64,000 nucleotides of DNA from assembly GCA_902777835.1 (NCBI GenBank), contig CACYVC010000016.1:37087-101086 (forward strand), in the 5' to 3' direction. The translations under genes and the position numbers were made by a program. The number at the start of each line of letters is the position of its first letter. Position 1 is the stretch's first letter. Below are positions 15,866-25,630 of the stretch, piece by piece. The notes under the pieces were generated by a model. The model was not told the DNA's origin and made no database searches. It was given only the letters and a program-made list of their open reading frames with translations. Source of the DNA: an uncultured Bacteroidales bacterium (GTDB lineage: Bacteria > Bacteroidota > Bacteroidia > Bacteroidales > Muribaculaceae).

Positions 15866-16456
15866 ATGTACGATTATATTAGTGGAGCAGTTTCGGAACT
15901 CAATCCTGCCTTTGCAGTACTTGATAATCATGGCATGGGATATATGATAAATATCTCACTGACGACGTTTAATGATATTTCAAAGTCACAAAAAAATGAC
16001 ATAGTAAAACTCTATGTTTATGAGGCTATTAGGGAGGATGCCCATGTGCTGTTTGGCTTTAGCTCAAAGCATGAGCGCGAGTTGTTCATGATGCTCATCA
16101 GTGTGAGTGGCGTAGGGCCGAACACTGCCCGCATGATACTGTCGTCATTATCGCCCACCGACCTTGAGCAATGCATCGCTAGTGGCAATGTGGGGATGCT
16201 GAAATCGGTGAAAGGCATAGGCGCCAAGACTGCACAAAGAATATTAGTTGACCTCAAAGATAAAATAAAACTAGCATCTGAAACGTTATTAGATAGTAAT
16301 AACGCTCCGAGTGCGGTATATGACGAAGCTCTGGCTGCACTGGTGATGCTTGGTTTCACGCAACAGATGTCGCAGAAGGCTTTGCGCAAACTCCTTAAGG
16401 AAGAACCTTCTATCTCTGTAGAACAGGCAATTAAAAAAGCCTTGAAGATGATGTGA
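15866..16456 (+). CDS. ruvA: Holliday junction branch migration protein RuvA
   Basis: Binds four-way DNA junctions and loads RuvB. The 196 residues show the N-terminal OB fold ([29 protein letters not shown]), the helix-hairpin-helix pairs ([13 protein letters not shown] and [18 protein letters not shown]), and the mobile C-terminal domain that meets RuvB ([20 protein letters not shown]). It is 33 bases upstream of sprA, a gene order seen repeatedly in Bacteroidota. Confidence 0.97.
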   Translation: MYDYISGAVSELNPAFAVLDNHGMGYMINISLTTFNDISKSQKNDIVKLYVYEAIREDAHVLFGFSSKHERELFMMLISVSGVGPNTARMILSSLSPTDLEQCIASGNVGMLKSVKGIGAKTAQRILVDLKDKIKLASETLLDSNNAPSAVYDEALAALVMLGFTQQMSQKALRKLLKEEPSISVEQAIKKALKMM

Positions 16457-16489
16457 TCTAGCAGCAGGGCGATATTAATTTTATTGACA

Positions 16490-19400
16490 ATGATTTTGAA
16501 GATAGGTAATAGTCGCAGAATATTGATGACCCTACTCCTTAGCATGGTGCTCTATGCTATGGGTAGTGGTTTGGTTCATGCACAATATAAACAGCCCACC
16601 TTGCCTCCACCACCTCCAGTCCTTGACAATACGAATGATAAGGACCAGAAGAACAATCCCAAGATGCGCTATGGTGTGCATCCCACAGTTCCAGGCAATT
16701 ACGACGATCTCAAGAGCAAGGAATATGCCGCTGACCTTAAGGATCCAAGCAACATCGTCACCGAGGCAGAATATGATTATGAAACTGGCTGCTACATCAT
16801 CCATACAAAGGTTGGAGACTATGATATTATCACCCCGTTCATTCTTACTGCCGATGAATATAACAACTTGACTCTTAGAGAGTCAATGATGCAGTACTAT
16901 AGGCAGAAGAATGCTGAGACAGCAGAAGAGAAGGCAAAGAATCCCTTCAACTTCCTTGACATGCAATTTGGACTTGGTCCACTTGAGAAGGTGTTTGGTC
17001 CTGGTGGTGTGCAGTTAAAGACTCAGGGCTCGGTGCAGATAAAGATGGGTGTGAAAACCAACAAGACCGACAACCCCGCTTTGTCGATGAACGCCAAGCG
17101 CAAGACATATTTCGATTTTGACCAAAAGATTCAGGCCACCGTGCAGGCATCGGTAGGTGACAAGATGAAGTTCAATATGACTTATAACACCGATGCTACG
17201 TTTGAGTTTGACAACAAGAACCTGAAACTTGCCTATGAGGGGAAAGAGGATGAGATAATCAAGAACATAGAGGCGGGCAATGTGAGTATGACTACCGGTT
17301 CGCAGCTCATCAGAGGTGGTTCGGCGCTATTTGGTGTAAAGACCAAGTTGCAGTTTGGTCGACTTACTGCAACTGCTCTCGTTTCTCAACAGAACTCTGA
17401 GTCGCAGACAGTGAACACTCGCGGCGGTGCTCAAACCACCGATTTCTATATCACCGCCGACAAGTATGATCAGAACCGTCACTTCTTCTTATCGCACTTT
17501 TTCCGTGACAACTACGACAATTGGACCTCAAAACTACCATTGGTGTCGAGCGGTATCAACATCACTCGCATCGAGGTGTGGGTCACCAACAAGCGCGGCA
17601 ACTTCAACGAATCGCGCAATATCATGGCGTTTATGGACGTGGGCGAGAGCCAACACATAGGCAACAGCCACTGGCAACCTTCGGGTCCTGCCAACCCAAC
17701 AAACACCAGCAACACCCTGCTTGACGAAATCAAGACCGAATATCCTGATGCTCGTTTCATCAGTCAGGCAGCTAATGCGTTGGCACCCCTATCGGCGGCC
17801 TACGAATTTGAGGGAGGTAAGGATTACGAGAAGATTGAGAGTGCGCGTTTATTGTCACCCTCTGAATATAAACTTAACTCTTCGTTAGGTTATATTTCTC
17901 TTAGCACTGCACTTGCCAGTGATGAGGTGCTTGCCGTGGCCTATCAATATACCTTCATGGGTAAGACTTACCAAGTGGGTGAGTTTGCCAACGATGTTCC
18001 CTCTACTGAGCAGTCGATATATGTGAAGATGCTCAAATCTACCACGATCAACACTCAAGTTCCGATGTGGGACTTAATGATGAAGAATGTGTATTCATTA
18101 GGAGCATATCAAGTGCAGCGTTCAAACTTTAAACTCAACATCAAGTATTTGAACGACACAACAGGTATTGAGCTGCCTTATATTAATGATGGTAACATCT
18201 CGGGAGTTCCTCTGTTGCGTGTGATGAACCTTGACCGCTTGGATGCCAACAACAACTTTAATCCCGATGGGCGTTTCGACTTTATTGACGGCTATACCAT
18301 AACTTCAGCTGGCGGCAAGGTCATTTTCCCAGTTGTTGAGCCTTTTGGTTCGCACCTTCGCAAGATGATTGGTAATGATGCTATCGCCGACAAGTATGTG
18401 TATGAAGAGCTCTATACAATGCAGCTCACCGAAGCCCAGCAGGTGCAGGACAAAAACAAGTTTGTCCTTCAGGGCGAATATCAATCAACCAACAAGAATA
18501 CCATTAGCCTCAATGCTACCAATGTACCTCGCGGTTCGGTAGTAGTTACTGCTGGTGGCGTGGTTCTTACCGAGAACAGTGATTACACCGTTGATTACAC
18601 CATGGGTACGGTGACCATCACCAACCAAAGCATCATTGATGCGGGCACTAACATCAGTGTTTCGCTCGAGAACCAATCAACCTTCAGCCAGCAGCGTAAG
18701 ACTCTGTTAGGATTGGACCTTGATTATGCCTTCAACGACAATTTCCATGTGGGCGGTACTCTCATGCACTATGGTGAGCGAAATATCGTTGAAAAAGTGG
18801 CAATCGGCAATGAGATTGTGAATAATACCATTTGGGGTGCCCGCGTTTCATATAAGTCCAACTTTATGTGGCTCACTAACCTGCTGAACAAGATTCCAAC
18901 AGTGAATGCCACAGCACCATCGCAAGTAAACATCAATGGTGAGTTTGCGCAGTTGTTGCCGCATCAGTCTAAAACAGGCTCTAATGCAGGTAGCTCTTAT
19001 ATCGACGACTTCGAGTCGACGCAGACTGGTGTGGATTTGCGCTCGCCTTACTCATGGTTCCTGGCGTCAACTCCTTATGATAACGCCAACGATGCGCTGT
19101 TCCCCGAGGCTGCACTTTCTAATGATGTCGCCTATGGCAAGAATCGTTCTTTGCTCTCGTGGTATTATATCGACCGTTTGTTCACGCAACGCAACTCATC
19201 GTTTGTGCCTGGTTACATAAAGAACGACCTTGATCAGCTGTCTAACCCATACGTTCGCGAGATTCCTTACACCGAGGTGTTCCCTGGACGTGAGTTGAAT
19301 TATGGCGAGTCATCAACGATTCAAACCTTGAACCTCTCGTTCTATCCCAAAGAGCGTGGTCCTTACAACCTTGACGCCGAGAATATCGACGCCAATGGCA

Positions 19401-22400
19401 ATCTTCTCAACCCCGAGGAACGATGGGGCGGTATCATGCGCAAGATTGAGAACACCGATTTCGTCACCAACAATGTGGAATATATCAAGTTCTGGCTCTT
19501 GGATCCATTCCTCGATGAGAACAATCCTAATCTTGAAGGTGGTGATTTCTATATTAATTTAGGTGAGATCAGCGAGGATATCCTGAAAGACGGTCTCAAG
19601 AGTTACGAGAACGGTCTTCCATACGCCGAAACCGACAACACTGTGCTCAATGAGACCAACTGGGGTAGGATTTCGTCGAAATCGTCGCTCACTTATGCCT
19701 TCGAGACTGCTACTGGTTCTCGAATCAAGCAAGACGTGGGTCTCAACGGATTAAGCACCAACGACGAGCATGATTATCCCTCTTATAAAGAGTATGTCGA
19801 GAAGTTGCGCAGCACACTGCCTGCCGAGACAATCGCCCAGATGGAGACCGATCAGTTCTCGCCACTCAATGACCCTGCTGGCGACAACTACCACTTCTAT
19901 CGCGGTTATGATTACGATGAACAGAGACTATCGATTCTTGAGCGATATAAGCACTACAACGGCACCGAAGGAAACTCTCTCTCGCAGGAAGACGCTACCG
20001 ATGGCATGTATCAGAGTGCCCGTAGCGTGCCCGATGTGGAGGACATCAACCAGGATAATACGCTTAACGAATATGAGCGTTATTTCCAGTACAAGGTGTC
20101 GATTCGCCCCGAGGACTTACAGGTTGGCAAGAACTACATCATCGACAAGCAAGAGTCGGTGCAGCGCACACGCAACGGTAAAGACCAACACGTCACTTGG
20201 TACCAGTTCTGCATTCCTATCAAGAGCTATGATAAGGTGGTGGGCGCTATCAACGATTTCTCGTCGATACGCTTCATGCGAATGTTCCTGACTGGCTTCA
20301 AAGAAACTACCCACCTGCGATTTGCCTCCCTTGAGCTTGTTCGTGGCGAGTGGCGAAACTATGACTACAACCTCAATGGCCGCGCCGACGTGCCTGGCAG
20401 TGGCACCATTGATGTCAACACCGTGAACATTGAAGAGAATGCCAGTCGCGAGCCAGTGAACTATGTACTGCCTCCTGGCGTCTCTAGAATTGTTGACTCT
20501 GGCCAATCACAGATTACTCAGCTCAATGAGCAGTCGATGCAGATGAAGGTTGAGGGGCTTGAAGCTGGCGATGCACGTGGTGTTTATCGCAACACTAATC
20601 TTGACTTGCGCACCTATAAGCGCCTGCAGATGTTTGTCCATAACGAAGCCTTCATCAACGATGCTACCAACCTGAAGAATGGCGACATTTCGCTCTTCGT
20701 GCGCATGGGTTCGGATGTGAAGAACAACTACTATGAGTATGAGATTCCATTGATGGTCACCCCTCCAGGGCATTATAGCAACAACAGCAGTGCCGACCGC
20801 CTTGCCGTGTGGCCCAAGGAGAACATGCTTGACCTTGATCTTGATATCCTAACTGTTGCCAAGAAGAACCGTAATGCCGAGAAGATGGCAGGCAACCCCG
20901 AGGTGTCCTACACTCAGCGCTATCAAGAACAAGACCCCAATAATCCTCGCAATCACGTGTATGTGATGGGTAATCCCTCGTTGAGCAAAGTGAGGGTGAT
21001 GCTCATTGGCGTGAGAAACAACACAGCAGGAACCACCAAGGACTTTGTGGTGTGGGTCGATGAGCTTAGAGTAACTGACTTCGAAAGCGAGGGCGGATGG
21101 GCTGCCAAGGCGTCGATGAGCCTAAACCTTAGTGATATTGGTGTTGTTAACGTGGGCTGGCATAAAGAAACAACCGGATTTGGATCGGTTGATCAGAGTA
21201 TGAACAACCGCCGCCTAGACAACTATGACCAGTATAACGTGGCAGTTCAGGCCGATATGGGCCGCTTTGTCCCCGAGAAAGTGAAATTGCATGCACCAGT
21301 ATATTTCTCTTACAGCAACGAGAAGGTCACTCCAAAGTATAACCCTCTCGACGAAGACATCCTGCTCAAAGATGCTCTCGATGCCTGTGCGAATGATGAG
21401 CAGAAAGACTCCATCAAGGCATACGCCGTAAGCGAGACCGTTGTCAAGAACTTCTCCATCTCGGGATTGAAGTTTGATGTCAAGAGCAAGAACCCCATGC
21501 CGTGGGATCCTGCCAACTTCACCTTCAATTACTCTTTCAACAAGACCCATAAGTCCAACCCTGACTATGTGTATGAGAACACCAACGACTATCGTGGTAG
21601 TCTGCAATATTCTTGGACTCCCTATATCAAGCCCTTTAAACCGCTTGAGAAGGCTATAGACCAGAAGAACAAGAACATGAAGTTCTTCCGTGAGTGGGAG
21701 TTCCGTTGGTTACCCAACTCGCTTGCCTTCAGCACTAACATCTCGCGTTATTACTACGAGCAGCAAACTCGCAACGAGACCGATGTTGACATTGTGCTAC
21801 CAGTATCGGTGAGCAAGAACTTCTTGTGGGATAGACAGTTTGCATTGTCTTGGAACTTCACCAAGTCAATAAACATGTCGTTCAATAGTCAGACCACTGC
21901 CCACATCCTTGAGCCTATGGGGCAGGTTAATAAGAAACTCTTCCCCGATGAGTACCGCGACTGGCGCGACAGTGTGTGGCGCAGCATCAAGGACTTGGGC
22001 ACCCCGTGGGCCTATAATCAGACCTTCACGGCATCTTACAAAGCGCCGTTCAGCGCCATCCCTATCTTGAGCTTCATCACTGCCAATGCTACTTACAACG
22101 CCACCTACCGCTGGGACCGTGGCACCGAGATTGCTGGCGTGTTCTCGGGCAACAACATTGCCAACCAGTCGTCGCTCAACATTGACACACGCCTCAACCT
22201 TGAGACACTCTATGGCAAGCTGCCATATGTTAAGGATGTGCAGAAGCGCTTCTCTTCGTCGGGTAGTGGCAAAGGCAATAGTAAAGACAAGAAGGGCGAG
22301 AAAAAGAAAGCCAAGAAATTTGACCGCACCTTCCAACTTAGCGCCGACACCACCACCACCGTCAAGCACAATATGAATGTTAAGAAGGTAAAGGTTACTG

Positions 22401-23968
22401 CCACCACCATTGACGGCAAGCGCTATAATGTGAATTATAATGTCAAAGACAATAACAACATAGAAATTCTCAATCGCGACTCCACCAGCATCAAGGTCAC
22501 TGTAACAGAGGTGATGGGCAGCGATAAGAAGAACTTTGGCACCGAGATGGCTCAGTACTTAACTCGCCTCTTGATCAGTGTAAAGAGCGTGAATGTAAAG
22601 TGGAGGCAGACGCAATCGCTCTCCATTCCGCAGTTCGTCCCAAATGTGGGCGATATCTTCGGACAGAACACTCATTACGACGTGATGGCACCTGGTCTCG
22701 ACTTCGCCTTTGGCTTTGTGGGAGAGAGTTACATCGATCGCGCCAAGCGCCATGGATGGCTGCTGGGCGATTCCACGCAGACTTCCCCTGCCATCTTCTC
22801 AAGGACTCAGGAGTTCAGTGCTGAGGTAGTGGTAGAGCCTATAAACGGCCTCAAGATCACTCTCACTGGCAACCGCACCGACAACCGCACCAACCAAATT
22901 CAGTTCATGTATGACGATGTAGGCAAGCTCTACTCGGGAACCTACACCAAGACCCATATGGCAATCGCCACCGCGCTGCGAGGCGTCACGGCCGACGATG
23001 AGTATTACAGCGACGCGTTCAATAAATTCCTGAACAATATCCCCGTGGTGGCATCTCGCCTCGAGCAGCAGTATTATGGTCTCAACTACCCCGAGCGTGG
23101 CTTCTTGCGTGGAACTTCCTATGCAGGCACTACCTTCAATCCTGAGAACGGCACTGTAAACCCTGCTGGCAGCGATGTTATGATACCGGCATTTTTAGCG
23201 GCTTATTCTGGAAAAGACGCTGCTAAGGTCGATCTTAACCCATTCCCTGGGCTAAAGAGCATCCTCCCCAACTGGCGTGTGACTTACGATGGATTGTCGA
23301 AGATTCCTGCTATAAAGAAAGTCTTCAAGAGCTTTACCCTTACTCATGCTTACCAATGTACTTACTCAGTAGGCAACTTCTCGAGCTACACCGACTGGGT
23401 ATCGATAGGCGAAGGATTGGGATTCACTCAAGACGCCCTCACAGGAAGTCCCATCCCTAACTCGCCTTTCAACATCTCGTCGGTCACCATAACCGAGAAA
23501 TTTGCCCCATTGATTGGTGTGAACGCCACTCTAAAGAATGACCTGAGCTTCAATGTCGAGTATCGCGACGCGCGCACTCTCGCACTCAACATCTCATCTC
23601 TCCAGCTCGTTGAGACTCTGCAAAAGTCGCTCGTGATAGGCGCTAGCTACAAGATTGCTAATTTCAACACTATCCTCAAAATCAAGAAAAAGCAGGAGAA
23701 CGTCAACAACGACCTCACGCTCAACTTCAACCTGCAGCTCAACAACAACACCGCGCTAATTCGCAAAATCGACGTCAACACCACTCAGGCAACTAGTGGA
23801 ACACGTACGCTGGGAATCAACTTTGCGGCAAACTATGTGATGAGCAAGCGCATCACACTTGGTGCTTTCTTCGATCACCAAGTGAACACTCCTCTTGTGT
23901 CAGCAACTAGTTATCCCACTACTAATACTAACTACGGTATCTCGGTCAATATCTCACTCACAAAATAA
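16490..23968 (+). CDS. sprA: SprA/Sov, outer-membrane translocon of the type IX secretion system
   Basis: A 2492-residue protein with a signal peptide (ISMVLYAMGSGLVHAQ-like region, residues about 13-32) and then almost entirely beta-rich sequence, as expected for the 36-strand SprA barrel. I start at ATG 16490; the TTG at 16484 is in frame but less likely. Length, position after ruvA, the repeated NYN/RYYYEQQ-type barrel strands and the C-terminal strand (YGISVNISLTK) support the assignment. It exports folded proteins bearing a C-terminal sorting domain. No other type IX gene lies in the window. A strong terminator follows. Confidence 0.93.
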   Translation: MILKIGNSRRILMTLLLSMVLYAMGSGLVHAQYKQPTLPPPPPVLDNTNDKDQKNNPKMRYGVHPTVPGNYDDLKSKEYAADLKDPSNIVTEAEYDYETGCYIIHTKVGDYDIITPFILTADEYNNLTLRESMMQYYRQKNAETAEEKAKNPFNFLDMQFGLGPLEKVFGPGGVQLKTQGSVQIKMGVKTNKTDNPALSMNAKRKTYFDFDQKIQATVQASVGDKMKFNMTYNTDATFEFDNKNLKLAYEGKEDEIIKNIEAGNVSMTTGSQLIRGGSALFGVKTKLQFGRLTATALVSQQNSESQTVNTRGGAQTTDFYITADKYDQNRHFFLSHFFRDNYDNWTSKLPLVSSGINITRIEVWVTNKRGNFNESRNIMAFMDVGESQHIGNSHWQPSGPANPTNTSNTLLDEIKTEYPDARFISQAANALAPLSAAYEFEGGKDYEKIESARLLSPSEYKLNSSLGYISLSTALASDEVLAVAYQYTFMGKTYQVGEFANDVPSTEQSIYVKMLKSTTINTQVPMWDLMMKNVYSLGAYQVQRSNFKLNIKYLNDTTGIELPYINDGNISGVPLLRVMNLDRLDANNNFNPDGRFDFIDGYTITSAGGKVIFPVVEPFGSHLRKMIGNDAIADKYVYEELYTMQLTEAQQVQDKNKFVLQGEYQSTNKNTISLNATNVPRGSVVVTAGGVVLTENSDYTVDYTMGTVTITNQSIIDAGTNISVSLENQSTFSQQRKTLLGLDLDYAFNDNFHVGGTLMHYGERNIVEKVAIGNEIVNNTIWGARVSYKSNFMWLTNLLNKIPTVNATAPSQVNINGEFAQLLPHQSKTGSNAGSSYIDDFESTQTGVDLRSPYSWFLASTPYDNANDALFPEAALSNDVAYGKNRSLLSWYYIDRLFTQRNSSFVPGYIKNDLDQLSNPYVREIPYTEVFPGRELNYGESSTIQTLNLSFYPKERGPYNLDAENIDANGNLLNPEERWGGIMRKIENTDFVTNNVEYIKFWLLDPFLDENNPNLEGGDFYINLGEISEDILKDGLKSYENGLPYAETDNTVLNETNWGRISSKSSLTYAFETATGSRIKQDVGLNGLSTNDEHDYPSYKEYVEKLRSTLPAETIAQMETDQFSPLNDPAGDNYHFYRGYDYDEQRLSILERYKHYNGTEGNSLSQEDATDGMYQSARSVPDVEDINQDNTLNEYERYFQYKVSIRPEDLQVGKNYIIDKQESVQRTRNGKDQHVTWYQFCIPIKSYDKVVGAINDFSSIRFMRMFLTGFKETTHLRFASLELVRGEWRNYDYNLNGRADVPGSGTIDVNTVNIEENASREPVNYVLPPGVSRIVDSGQSQITQLNEQSMQMKVEGLEAGDARGVYRNTNLDLRTYKRLQMFVHNEAFINDATNLKNGDISLFVRMGSDVKNNYYEYEIPLMVTPPGHYSNNSSADRLAVWPKENMLDLDLDILTVAKKNRNAEKMAGNPEVSYTQRYQEQDPNNPRNHVYVMGNPSLSKVRVMLIGVRNNTAGTTKDFVVWVDELRVTDFESEGGWAAKASMSLNLSDIGVVNVGWHKETTGFGSVDQSMNNRRLDNYDQYNVAVQADMGRFVPEKVKLHAPVYFSYSNEKVTPKYNPLDEDILLKDALDACANDEQKDSIKAYAVSETVVKNFSISGLKFDVKSKNPMPWDPANFTFNYSFNKTHKSNPDYVYENTNDYRGSLQYSWTPYIKPFKPLEKAIDQKNKNMKFFREWEFRWLPNSLAFSTNISRYYYEQQTRNETDVDIVLPVSVSKNFLWDRQFALSWNFTKSINMSFNSQTTAHILEPMGQVNKKLFPDEYRDWRDSVWRSIKDLGTPWAYNQTFTASYKAPFSAIPILSFITANATYNATYRWDRGTEIAGVFSGNNIANQSSLNIDTRLNLETLYGKLPYVKDVQKRFSSSGSGKGNSKDKKGEKKKAKKFDRTFQLSADTTTTVKHNMNVKKVKVTATTIDGKRYNVNYNVKDNNNIEILNRDSTSIKVTVTEVMGSDKKNFGTEMAQYLTRLLISVKSVNVKWRQTQSLSIPQFVPNVGDIFGQNTHYDVMAPGLDFAFGFVGESYIDRAKRHGWLLGDSTQTSPAIFSRTQEFSAEVVVEPINGLKITLTGNRTDNRTNQIQFMYDDVGKLYSGTYTKTHMAIATALRGVTADDEYYSDAFNKFLNNIPVVASRLEQQYYGLNYPERGFLRGTSYAGTTFNPENGTVNPAGSDVMIPAFLAAYSGKDAAKVDLNPFPGLKSILPNWRVTYDGLSKIPAIKKVFKSFTLTHAYQCTYSVGNFSSYTDWVSIGEGLGFTQDALTGSPIPNSPFNISSVTITEKFAPLIGVNATLKNDLSFNVEYRDARTLALNISSLQLVETLQKSLVIGASYKIANFNTILKIKKKQENVNNDLTLNFNLQLNNNTALIRKIDVNTTQATSGTRTLGINFAANYVMSKRITLGAFFDHQVNTPLVSATSYPTTNTNYGISVNISLTK

Positions 23969-24037
23969 TGCTGATACAGTTAATTGAAAGTATTTACTGA
24001 AATATTGACTTCTAGTTTAATTGAGTGAGTTTAATAT

Positions 24038-24085
24038 AAAAGAGGTTCTATAAATTTTCGAATTTATAGACCTCCTCTTTTTTGT
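24038..24085 (+). terminator. Terminator of ruvA-sprA
   Basis: A long stem, AGAGG plus CTATAAATT, TTCG tetraloop, AATTTATAG plus CCTCT, with a 2-3 base internal loop, followed by a T run (24078-24083). Confidence 0.85.
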
Positions 24086-24108
24086 TATGGAAAAAGTTTA
24101 TATATTTG
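24081..24108 (+). promoter_or_regulatory. Candidate promoter of the 24132 gene
   Basis: TATATTTG (24101-24108) matches the -7 box, with TTTG at 24081-24084. The spacer is 16 bases, shorter than usual, and the -33 box overlaps the sprA terminator tail. Confidence 0.4.
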
Positions 24109-24131
24109 CAAATTGAAAAAAGATTGCAGAT

Positions 24132-24512
24132 ATGGATGACTCAATTAAAAAACGCCTTGAGAAAGATGAAAGCGGACTACTCACCTACGAGTATATCGCT
24201 AATAATATCAACAGTGAAGGCTTTAAAGAAGAAGTTAGTTGGCTTGTTGAAAACATCATCAGAGTTGACAGGACTGGTCAGTTTGTGGTTAGCACAGCAA
24301 GATACCTGAATGCGATAGACAAAGCGGTATTTGCTGCTGAGATCGACCGCCTTATAAAAGCGGCGATATTGGTTGACCGTGAGCGTGCCTACCTTGGTGT
24401 GCTGGCGTCATCGATATGGGGCGATGACTACAAAGAGCACGCCACCGAGCTCATTGCAAGTGACGACAACTTTCGCCGCATATACAAGAGGCTCTACCCA
24501 ATAGGGATTTAA
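24132..24512 (+). CDS. Small uncharacterised protein downstream of sprA
   Basis: A 126-residue soluble protein, start MDDSIKKRLEKDESGLLTYEYIANN. I do not recognise the family. It appears mostly helical, has no signal peptide or membrane segment, and ends RIYKRLYPIGI. Codon use resembles its neighbours and the frame starts 24 bases after a -7-like element, so it is very probably a real gene. In some relatives gcvH follows sprA, but this is not GcvH: it has no lipoyl lysine motif. Confidence 0.75.
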   Translation: MDDSIKKRLEKDESGLLTYEYIANNINSEGFKEEVSWLVENIIRVDRTGQFVVSTARYLNAIDKAVFAAEIDRLIKAAILVDRERAYLGVLASSIWGDDYKEHATELIASDDNFRRIYKRLYPIGI

Positions 24513-24526
24513 ATGCGCTTCGCGCT

Positions 24527-24640
24527 TTGCATTCGCGCAAGTAAGAGGGGAGAGACTTCAAAGTTCATAGTTTAGAGTTATGATTTGTGAGTTCCCGATC
24601 CACGAACCCCGATTCCCGATAAACGACCAACGATAAACGA
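24527..24640 (+). repeat. Dispersed intergenic repeat, copy 1 (upstream of the cyclophilin gene)
   Basis: Begins with a TCGCGCAAG / AGAGGGGAGAG block (24534-24553). An AGTTCATAGTTTA block follows (24562-24574). It ends with the unit GATAAACGA twice, separated by CCAAC (24618-24640), 14 bases before an ATG. The same blocks in the same order occur at 40061-40156. Confidence 0.7.
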
Positions 24641-24653
24641 AATACGAACCATT

Positions 24654-25538
24654 ATGATAAAAAAGAACATTACACTGCTTTTTGTTGCTGTGGCTGCTGT
24701 GCTTTTGGCCTCGGGCATGAAGGCTGTGGCTACTAATGACGACGTGGTAACCAGCGAAGATAAGACCAAGAACATGACAACAGACCTAGACAACACCACA
24801 CGAGTGCTGCTCGAGACCACCTATGGCGAGATAGAGCTGGCACTCTATAACGAGACTCCACAACATCGTGATAACTTTGTCAAACTCGTGAATGAGGGCG
24901 CCTATGATGGCGTGTTGTTTCACAGAGTGATAAATAACTTCATGATTCAAACCGGTGACCCCGACTCAAAGAACGCCACATCCGATGCGCTGCTGGGCAG
25001 CGGAGGCCCCGGTTATGACCTGCCCGCCGAGATTGTTTATCCCAAGCTCTTCCACAAGCGTGGAGCCTTGGCTGCAGCTCGCGAGGGTGATGAGACCAAC
25101 CCTGAGCGCAAGAGTTCGGGTTCGCAGTTCTATATCGTTACTGGGCGCCGTTATTCTGAATACCAGTTGAATGTGATGCTTGAAAGACTGGCGGATCAAT
25201 CAAAGGCGATGAAATTCCAGACCCTTGCCCTCGCACGATATTCCGAGATTGAGGCAATGCAAGCACAGGGTGATACTACCGCATTGATGAATCTTCAAAA
25301 CGAGTTAATCAAGCAGACCGAAGAGTGGTATGCCAACAATCCAGTGCAGTTTACACAGCAGCAGATTGACGCTTACTCCACTGTGGGTGGCACTCCCCAC
25401 CTTGATGGGACCTACACTGTGTTTGGCGAAGTGGTTAGGGGAATGGATGTTGTTGACAAAATTCAGAATGTTGCTACAGGACAAAACGACCGCCCTATAG
25501 ATGACGTGAGAATCATTAAAGCGAAAATTCTGAAATAA
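24654..25538 (+). CDS. Cyclophilin-type peptidyl-prolyl isomerase, exported
   Basis: A 294-residue protein with a signal-like N-terminus (ITLLFVAVAAVLLASGMKAVA), so probably periplasmic. The cyclophilin core has the catalytic Arg91 in FHRVINNFMIQTGDP and the GSQFYIVTG strand (156-164). About 70 residues (165-237, Gln/Glu/Leu-rich, helical) are inserted before the final HLDGTYTVFGEVVRGMDVVDKI part. The enzyme catalyses cis-trans isomerisation at proline to help fold exported proteins. It has its own upstream dispersed repeat and is followed by an M16 peptidase gene. Confidence 0.9.
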   Translation: MIKKNITLLFVAVAAVLLASGMKAVATNDDVVTSEDKTKNMTTDLDNTTRVLLETTYGEIELALYNETPQHRDNFVKLVNEGAYDGVLFHRVINNFMIQTGDPDSKNATSDALLGSGGPGYDLPAEIVYPKLFHKRGALAAAREGDETNPERKSSGSQFYIVTGRRYSEYQLNVMLERLADQSKAMKFQTLALARYSEIEAMQAQGDTTALMNLQNELIKQTEEWYANNPVQFTQQQIDAYSTVGGTPHLDGTYTVFGEVVRGMDVVDKIQNVATGQNDRPIDDVRIIKAKILK

Positions 25539-25561
25539 GCTAACAAGTAACGAGCTAACTA

Positions 25562-25624
25562 GTAAACAAGACAATAGATATTGACCATTGCCTTGTAGGC
25601 TTGTTTGCCCGTTATCTTGTTTAC
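25562..25624. repeat. Inverted repeat before the catalytic M16 gene
   Basis: GTAAACAAGA (25562-25571) and TCTTGTTTAC (25615-25624) are perfect inverted arms about 43 bases apart. The right arm ends 6 bases before the M16 start codon. An inner alternative hairpin (ACAAGxCAAT / ATTGxCTTGT) is also possible. Confidence 0.5.
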
Positions 25625-25630
25625 AATATT

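Noticed and set aside
16484-16492. TTG at 16484 as start of sprA
   Set aside because: ATG 16490 is two codons downstream and gives the same signal peptide; nothing favours the rarer codon.
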